Shown: one piece after another, positions 61,701-64,000 of the stretch
How positions within the stretch are numbered: position 1 is the stretch's first letter
How the letters are laid out: every line of letters begins with the position of its first letter
NCBI RefSeq assembly: GCF_016918855.1
Contig: NZ_JADKYB010000023.1
Span: 94,784 to 158,783 of the forward strand
Origin: Actinacidiphila acididurans
GTDB taxonomy: Bacteria > Actinomycetota > Actinomycetes > Streptomycetales > Streptomycetaceae
Direction of reading: 5' to 3'
DNA length: 64,000 nucleotides
Notes under the pieces: model-generated
The model's database searches: none
What the model was told of the DNA's origin: nothing
Seen by the model: only the letters and a program-made list of their open reading frames with translations
Program-made: the position numbers and the translations under genes

Positions 61701-64000
61701 TGCACCCAGATCGCGTTCACGGACCCCGCCGAGGTCGGGCCGGCCGTGCCGATCGGCCGTCCCCTGGACAACACCCGCGCGTACGTCCTGGACGACCGCC
61801 TGTCCCCGGTGCCGGCCGGAGTGCGCGGCGAGCTGTACGTGGCCGGCGCGGGCCTGGCCCGCGGCTACCTCGGGCAGCCCGCGCGCACGGCCGAGCGGTT
61901 CGTCGCCGACCCGTACACCCCCGGCGGCCGCCTCTACCGCACCGGGGACGTGGTCCGCTGGACCGGGGGCGGCCGGCTGGAGTTCGTGAGCCGGGCCGAC
62001 GAACAGGTGAAGGTCCGCGGCTATCGGGTCGAGCCGGCCGAGATCGAGGCGGTGCTCGGCGCGGACCCGTCGGTGGCCCAGTCGGTGGTGGTGGCCCGCG
62101 ACGACACCCTGATCGCGTACGTGGTGCCTGCCACGGTGGACCCGGAGGCGCTGCGGGAGCTGGTCGCCGCCATCCTGCCCGAATACTCGGTGCCGTCCGC
62201 GTTCGTGACCCTCGATGCGCTCCCGTTGACCCCGAACGGCAAGGTGGACCGGCGCGCCCTGCCCCTTCCCGGCCGGCCCGACGGCCACGCCGGCCGTGCG
62301 CCGCGGACGCCCCGGCAACAGGTGCTGGCCGAGGTGTTCAAGGAGATCCTCGCCCGGCCGAGCCTCGGCGCCGACGACAGCTTCTTCGACCTGGGCGGCC
62401 ACTCGCTGCTCGCGACCCGGCTGGTGGCCCGCGTCCGGTCGGTGCTCGGCGCCGAGCTGAGCGTGCGGGACGTGTTCGACGCGCCGACCGTCGCCGGGCT
62501 GGACCGGCTGCTCGACCGGGCCCGCCCGGCCCGCCCCGAGCTGACCGTGCGCGCCCGCCCGCCCCGGCTGCCGCTGTCCTCCGCCCAGCAGCGGCTGTGG
62601 TTCCTGACCCGCCTGGACGGGCCGTCGGCGGCCTACAACATCCCGCTGGTCCTGCGGCTGACCGGCGCAGTCGACCCCGGTGCGCTGCGTGACGCCCTGC
62701 GCGACGTGGTCATCCGGCACGAGAGCCTGCGGACGCGGTTCGGCTCCGCCGACGGCCGGCCGTTCCAGCAGGTGCTCACCGCCGGATCGGCCGACGTCGC
62801 CCTGCCGGTGGTGGACGTCGCCGACGAGGACCTGCGACGGCACGTCACCGCTGCCGCCGCCCACGAGTTCGATCTGGAGAACGAAGCGCCGCTGCGGGCG
62901 ACCCTGTTCCGGCTCCCGGGCGACCGGTGGGTCCTGGTCCTGGTCGTGCACCACCTCGCCGGCGACGGCGCGTCCCTCGACCCGCTGTGGCGTGACCTCT
63001 CCCTGGCGTACGCCGAACGCCGCACCGGCCGCCAGCCGAGTCGGCCTCCGCTCCCGGTGCAGTACGCCGACTATGCCCTCTGGCAGCACGACCTGCTCGG
63101 CGACGCCGACGACCCGGCGAGCCTGGTGAACACCCAGGTCGGTTTCTGGCGCGCGGCCCTGGCCGGGGCCCCGCCCGAGCTGACCCTGCCGGCCGACCGC
63201 CCCCGCCCGCCGCGGCCGAGCCATGCGGGCGGCCTGGTCGAGCTGCATCTGACCGCCGAGGAGCACGAACGGCTGCGGGCGCTCGCCCGGGAACACCAGG
63301 TCACCGTGTTCATGGTCCTGCAAGCCGCGGTGGCGGTGCTGCTGTCCCGGCTCGGGGCCGGCACCGACATCCCGATCGGCACGCCGGTGGCCGGGCGTAC
63401 CGACACGGCCGTGCAGGACCTCGTCGGGTTCTTCGTCAACACGCTCGTGCTGCGTACGGACCTGTCCGGCGATCCGGCGTTCGCCGAGGTGCTGCGGCGG
63501 GTCCGGCAGGCCGGGCTGTCCGCCTTCGAGCACCAGGACGTGCCGTTCGAGCGGCTGGTGGAGGAGCTGGCCCCGGAACGCTCGCTGTCCCGCCACCCGC
63601 TGTTCCAGATCATGCTCACCGTGCAGAACACCGAGCCGGTGCCGCCCGAGCTGGACGGGGTCCGGGTCGAGTCCTTCTCGGCGGGCGAGATCACGGCCAA
63701 GTTCGACCTGGAGTTCTCCTTCGCCGAGCGGCTCACCGCTGACGGGGCGCCGGCCGGGGTGGACGGATCCCTGGTGTACGCCACCGACCTGTTCGACGAA
63801 CGGACGGCGGCCGGTATCGGGGAGCGGCTGATCGGGGTGCTCGATGCGGTCGGGGCGGACCCTTCCGTACGAGTCGCCGACGTACCTGTTCTGAGTCGCG
63901 CTGAGCTGGATGAGTTCGCTGGCTGGAATGACACGGTGGTTCCGGCTCGTCCGGTTTCGCTGGTGGATTTGTTCGCGTCGTCGGTTTCGCGGTGGCCGGG
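52743..64000 (+). CDS. Multimodular NRPS (partial, runs off the window): A-T-C-T-C-A-T-C-A-T-C-A...
   Basis: At least 3752 codons, open at the right edge. GTG 52743 lies eight bases after GGAGG; ATG 52746 is an alternative. Domains by nucleotide: A1 52870-54350; T1 54380-54560; C1 54735-56000; T2 56080-56290; C2 56347-57700; A2 57770-59160; T3 59217-59420; C3 59475-60790; A3 60840-62260; T4 62310-62520; C4 62568-63880; A4 from 63920. No adenylation domain lies between C1 and T2. Each T domain has GGHSL. C2 and C3 have HHIAGDGWS, C4 has HHLAGDGAS and C1 has HHIVLDHTT. C1's opening (VANVADVYPLAPLQEGLLFHH) resembles dual condensing/epimerising domains. Hand-read pockets: A1 D-A-L-F-I-G-A-C-F-K (unassigned), A2 D-F-W-S-V-G-M-V-H-K (Thr), A3 D-A-F-H-L-G-L-L-C-K (Hpg). 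The first module has no condensation domain, so it starts the chain or accepts nothing. Confidence 0.92.
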   Translation, partial: MMPEQPEPTDDIDLSEILAMDDAERQRIVVGWNDTGRGIAAATLPELFAAQARRTPDATALAGGTVTMDYRELDERSNRLARVFAAAGVGPEVRVAIMLPRSPEMVITMLAVVKAGGAYVPVDPDYPATRISLMLDDAEVSLVVAGRPLNGTAPGRRVVVLDEPATVREIARADPGPLPANAALTPDSALCVFYTSGSTGTPKGAVAVHRAVDRLVRESWFWDAGPGDVVGHLASVSFDAALLEIWGALLTGATVAVAPPGRLSIGDLTAFLTGHDVSLLFMTCGLFHTVADVDPDTFAGLRLLITGGDVVSPAACARVLSHVPGIRMVNAYGPTENSCFTTVYTVTEQDTAGALPIGAPIAETRLYVLDDRLATVPVGVDGELYLAGDGLARGYFGRRGLTAHRFVADPFTPGGRLYRTGDIARWRRDGVVEFAGRADEQVKIRGFRVEPGEVEVVLAGHEAVASTVVQAREDIPGDKRLVAYVVPRGTATAADLREHLTARLPEYLVPSAFVFLGELPLNTNGKVDRRALPAPEHTTGSRAPRDVREELICAAFAEVLAVEAVGVEDSFFDLGGHSLLAVRLVELLRERGVTIDVRTLFASPTPARLAVAAARERVDVPPCLIPPGADAATVLTAAMVPLSGLTTEQLATVVARVDGGVANVADVYPLAPLQEGLLFHHQLGSGDGQDPYVLRQVLRFDSRARLDAFLGGWQQVVDRHDILRTAVFADGLPHPVQVVQRHAELPVHELGEPAGDDPVAWLLARCDEPMDLGHAPLMDAWAAPEPGGDRWLLALRNHHIVLDHTTSEVVLAEVRAVLAGRGDELPPVLPYREFVGQARMGVSDAEHAEYFTRLLGGVTETTAPYGVLDVRGSGEDVATVWADLPPELARRVHAQARRHGVSAATIFHVVWARALAEAAGREDVVFGTVLFGRMQAGAGADRVLGLFINTLPVYVRTGGTGVLDAVRAMRDQLAELMVHEHAPLSLAQSVSGVRHPAPLFTALFNYRHFSASAESTPFAEASGIEPIWARERSNYPLNVSVNDLGDGFSFTVQCVSRIDAGAVAELLATETETVVGALESDPQRRLPTRAVTAPAGSASSGPAEEPAVARRGPRDLREELLCDLFAEVLGREEVGVDDNFFHVGGHSLLATRLVARIRGLLGVEIRLATVFDAPTVAALARHLDAASPARAAVPVAERPAVLPLSFAQRRLWFLAQLEGPSATYNIPLMLRLRGELDVAAMQAALTDVVVRHESLRTRFGVADGTAYQQIVDADRAGVGLPVVVAAAADVRARAAEAAAEPFDLARDLPVRARLIDVGGAAEEWVFILVLHHIAGDGWSMVPLWHDLTRAYAARAAGAAPDWAPLPVQYADYTLWQHDLLGPADEPTSLATRQVEFWRDALAGAPRELALPVDHRRPRVTGYDGAAVSFTIPAPLHDALRTLARDHQSTIFMVLQAAVAVLLSRLGAGTDVPIGTVVAGRTDEALDDLVGLFVNTLVLRTDLSGDPTFADLLDRVRAGGLAAFENQDVPFERLVEELAPERSLARHPLFQVMLTLQNAHHAARDPRLPGLPGVEAEPYGEDITAAKFDLQFSFAEMFTPGGGPAGVDAVIVFAVDLFERATAEALGRRLVRVLERVTADPTTRVTRIDVLEPAERLRLAAWSDGEAAPAGEPGTTLPELFARAVRSAPGAVAVVDGPDEVTYAELDAWSDRVAAKLAGRGVGPESTVAVVLPRSAELIAVLLGVWKAGGAYVPVDPGYPAERIAATIADAAPAVVIDEPGWAPADDGPATVPAPDLRPENPAYVIYTSGTTGRPKGVVVPHGNVVALFAATRERFGLGPRDVWSWFHSFAFDFSVWELWGALLHGGRVVVVPPEVSRSPRDFADLLAARGVTVLSQTPSAFHQLPAGALDDTAVRLVVFGGEALDASALASVPARVRLVNMYGITETTVHATWVDVPGGGWGPRSVIGHGLPGLATLVLDDALLSVPAGVAGELYVGGAQVARGYADRAGLTASRFVADPRGTGGRLYRTGDVVRRDADGRLEFLGRADDQVKVRGFRVEPAEIEAVLTEDGGAERAVVVLHGDDPADRRLVAYLVPADVDVAAVRERVARRLPGHMAPAAYLALAELPLTPNGKVDRRALPAPDYSAAAGTRRAPRSVREHLLCAVFAEVLAVDEAGPDDSFFDLGGHSLLVTRLVSRIRTVLGTEIRVRDVFDAPTPAGLDRRMETADRARPALTAGPRPDPMPLSYAQRRLWFLDQLDGPSATYDIPLVLGLTGALDVPALDAALLDVLRRHESLRTRAESADGNASARVVDAGDVTSVLTVAGPAEPDVVARAAGHRFDLAVDLPVRAWLFPDGDGRWVLVLVVHHIAGDGWSLGPLWRDVATAYEARVAGRVPGWRPLPVQYADYVLWQRDLLGDPADPSSVLAAQTGWWREALRGAPAELPLPYDRPRPRVASHRGDVVAVSIPGDVYAQVVRVARARPVTVFMVLHAALVATLSRSGAGTDVSVGTVVAGRTDEALDDLVGLFVNTLVLRTDLSGDPTFADLLDRVRETGLSAFENQDVPFERLVEELAPERSLARHPLFQVMLTLQNAPASAPRLAGVGVEPYAAPGVTAKFDLEFAFTESPDGLTGLLAYTTDLFDRATAEALAGRFVRVLAAATADPGTPLDGLPVLGAAERRDLLEAGTGETRAVPGLSVPELVTRQAARTPGAPAIVSGSTTMTYRELDDRSDRLARALTGAGARVGVVMRRSPELIVTLLAVLKSGAAYVPVDIAAPPARWRTVLDGIPVVVADPDLAPAVREAAPDATVLTPADELPDGAGPLGRPIPGSGLAYVMYTSGSSGVPQGVAVTHRDVAELVSDRCWSVDDTSAVLMVAPHSFDASVFEIWVPLTRGARVVQAPAGDLSAASLRTLIRTYGLTHVHLTAGLFRVVAEEDPGAFTGVREVLTGGDVVPAPAVARVLAAVPGVTVRALYGPTEITLCCTQIAFTDPAEVGPAVPIGRPLDNTRAYVLDDRLSPVPAGVRGELYVAGAGLARGYLGQPARTAERFVADPYTPGGRLYRTGDVVRWTGGGRLEFVSRADEQVKVRGYRVEPAEIEAVLGADPSVAQSVVVARDDTLIAYVVPATVDPEALRELVAAILPEYSVPSAFVTLDALPLTPNGKVDRRALPLPGRPDGHAGRAPRTPRQQVLAEVFKEILARPSLGADDSFFDLGGHSLLATRLVARVRSVLGAELSVRDVFDAPTVAGLDRLLDRARPARPELTVRARPPRLPLSSAQQRLWFLTRLDGPSAAYNIPLVLRLTGAVDPGALRDALRDVVIRHESLRTRFGSADGRPFQQVLTAGSADVALPVVDVADEDLRRHVTAAAAHEFDLENEAPLRATLFRLPGDRWVLVLVVHHLAGDGASLDPLWRDLSLAYAERRTGRQPSRPPLPVQYADYALWQHDLLGDADDPASLVNTQVGFWRAALAGAPPELTLPADRPRPPRPSHAGGLVELHLTAEEHERLRALAREHQVTVFMVLQAAVAVLLSRLGAGTDIPIGTPVAGRTDTAVQDLVGFFVNTLVLRTDLSGDPAFAEVLRRVRQAGLSAFEHQDVPFERLVEELAPERSLSRHPLFQIMLTVQNTEPVPPELDGVRVESFSAGEITAKFDLEFSFAERLTADGAPAGVDGSLVYATDLFDERTAAGIGERLIGVLDAVGADPSVRVADVPVLSRAELDEFAGWNDTVVPARPVSLVDLFASSVSRWP

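Noticed and set aside
58284..63596. 1770-codon open frame on the minus strand opposite the NRPS
   Set aside because: Composition is Gly/Arg/Val/His-rich without any domain, while the plus strand shows continuous NRPS motifs. Long antisense frames are expected at this GC content.

Overview
The window is very GC-rich, with strong GC third-position bias, GGAGG ribosome binding sites, GTG starts and many ATGA stop/start overlaps. The gene families are typical of Streptomycetaceae: a WapA-like RHS/YD-repeat secreted protein, MmyB-type XRE regulators, a DUF2690 protein, UdgB, Ku plus a LigD-type polymerase, and short cysteine-bearing leader peptides. I read it as chromosomal DNA of a Streptomyces-like actinomycete. 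No rRNA, tRNA, CRISPR array, insertion sequence or integrase was seen.

Layout. (1) 0.3-10 kb: one giant secreted RHS protein with a probable deaminase toxin tip, then two small genes on the opposite strand. (2) 10-28.7 kb: a mixed chromosomal stretch of small genes. It is dominated by pairs of a transcription regulator and a dehydrogenase or transporter (TetR/aldo-keto reductase, XRE/SDR, AraC/MFS, MarR/SDR, TetR/SDR), several with clear palindromic operators. It also holds a DUF4132 gene split by a frameshift, UdgB, DUF488, a cupin, a DUF2690 membrane regulator, a small SH3-like secreted protein and a SnoaL-like remnant. (3) 28.9-38.4 kb: an organosulfur uptake and salvage region on the minus strand, with a three-gene amino-acid-type ABC transporter, a GNAT acetyltransferase, a quinone-oxidoreductase-like protein and three luciferase-like monooxygenases. 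Two separate leader peptides of the His-Ile-Asp-Leu...Leu-Cys type precede the transporter and the monooxygenases. (4) 38.6-40.4 kb: divergent Ku and LigD-type polymerase (bacterial NHEJ). (5) 40.9-45.1 kb: a 1406-residue secreted serine peptidase mixing S8 and S53 signatures. (6) 45.4-64 kb and beyond: the left end of a nonribosomal peptide cluster.

The peptide cluster holds dpgA and dpgB, which build the 3,5-dihydroxyphenylacetyl-CoA skeleton of 3,5-dihydroxyphenylglycine. A divergent tight operon encodes MbtH, type II thioesterase, SDR and a free-standing adenylation-thiolation protein. The large NRPS runs off the window as A-T-C-T-C-A-T-C-A-T-C-A. The second module has no adenylation domain. 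The free-standing A-T protein has a threonine-type pocket and could supply that module in trans. Hand-read pocket codes predict X - Thr (in trans) - Thr - Hpg - ... The thioesterase/SDR/free-standing Thr A-T set recalls what I remember of ramoplanin/enduracidin clusters, but module order and the dpg genes differ. The cluster looks like a candidate for an undescribed Hpg/Dpg-containing peptide. dpgC, dpgD, the Hpg genes and the rest of the assembly line must lie to the right of the window if present.
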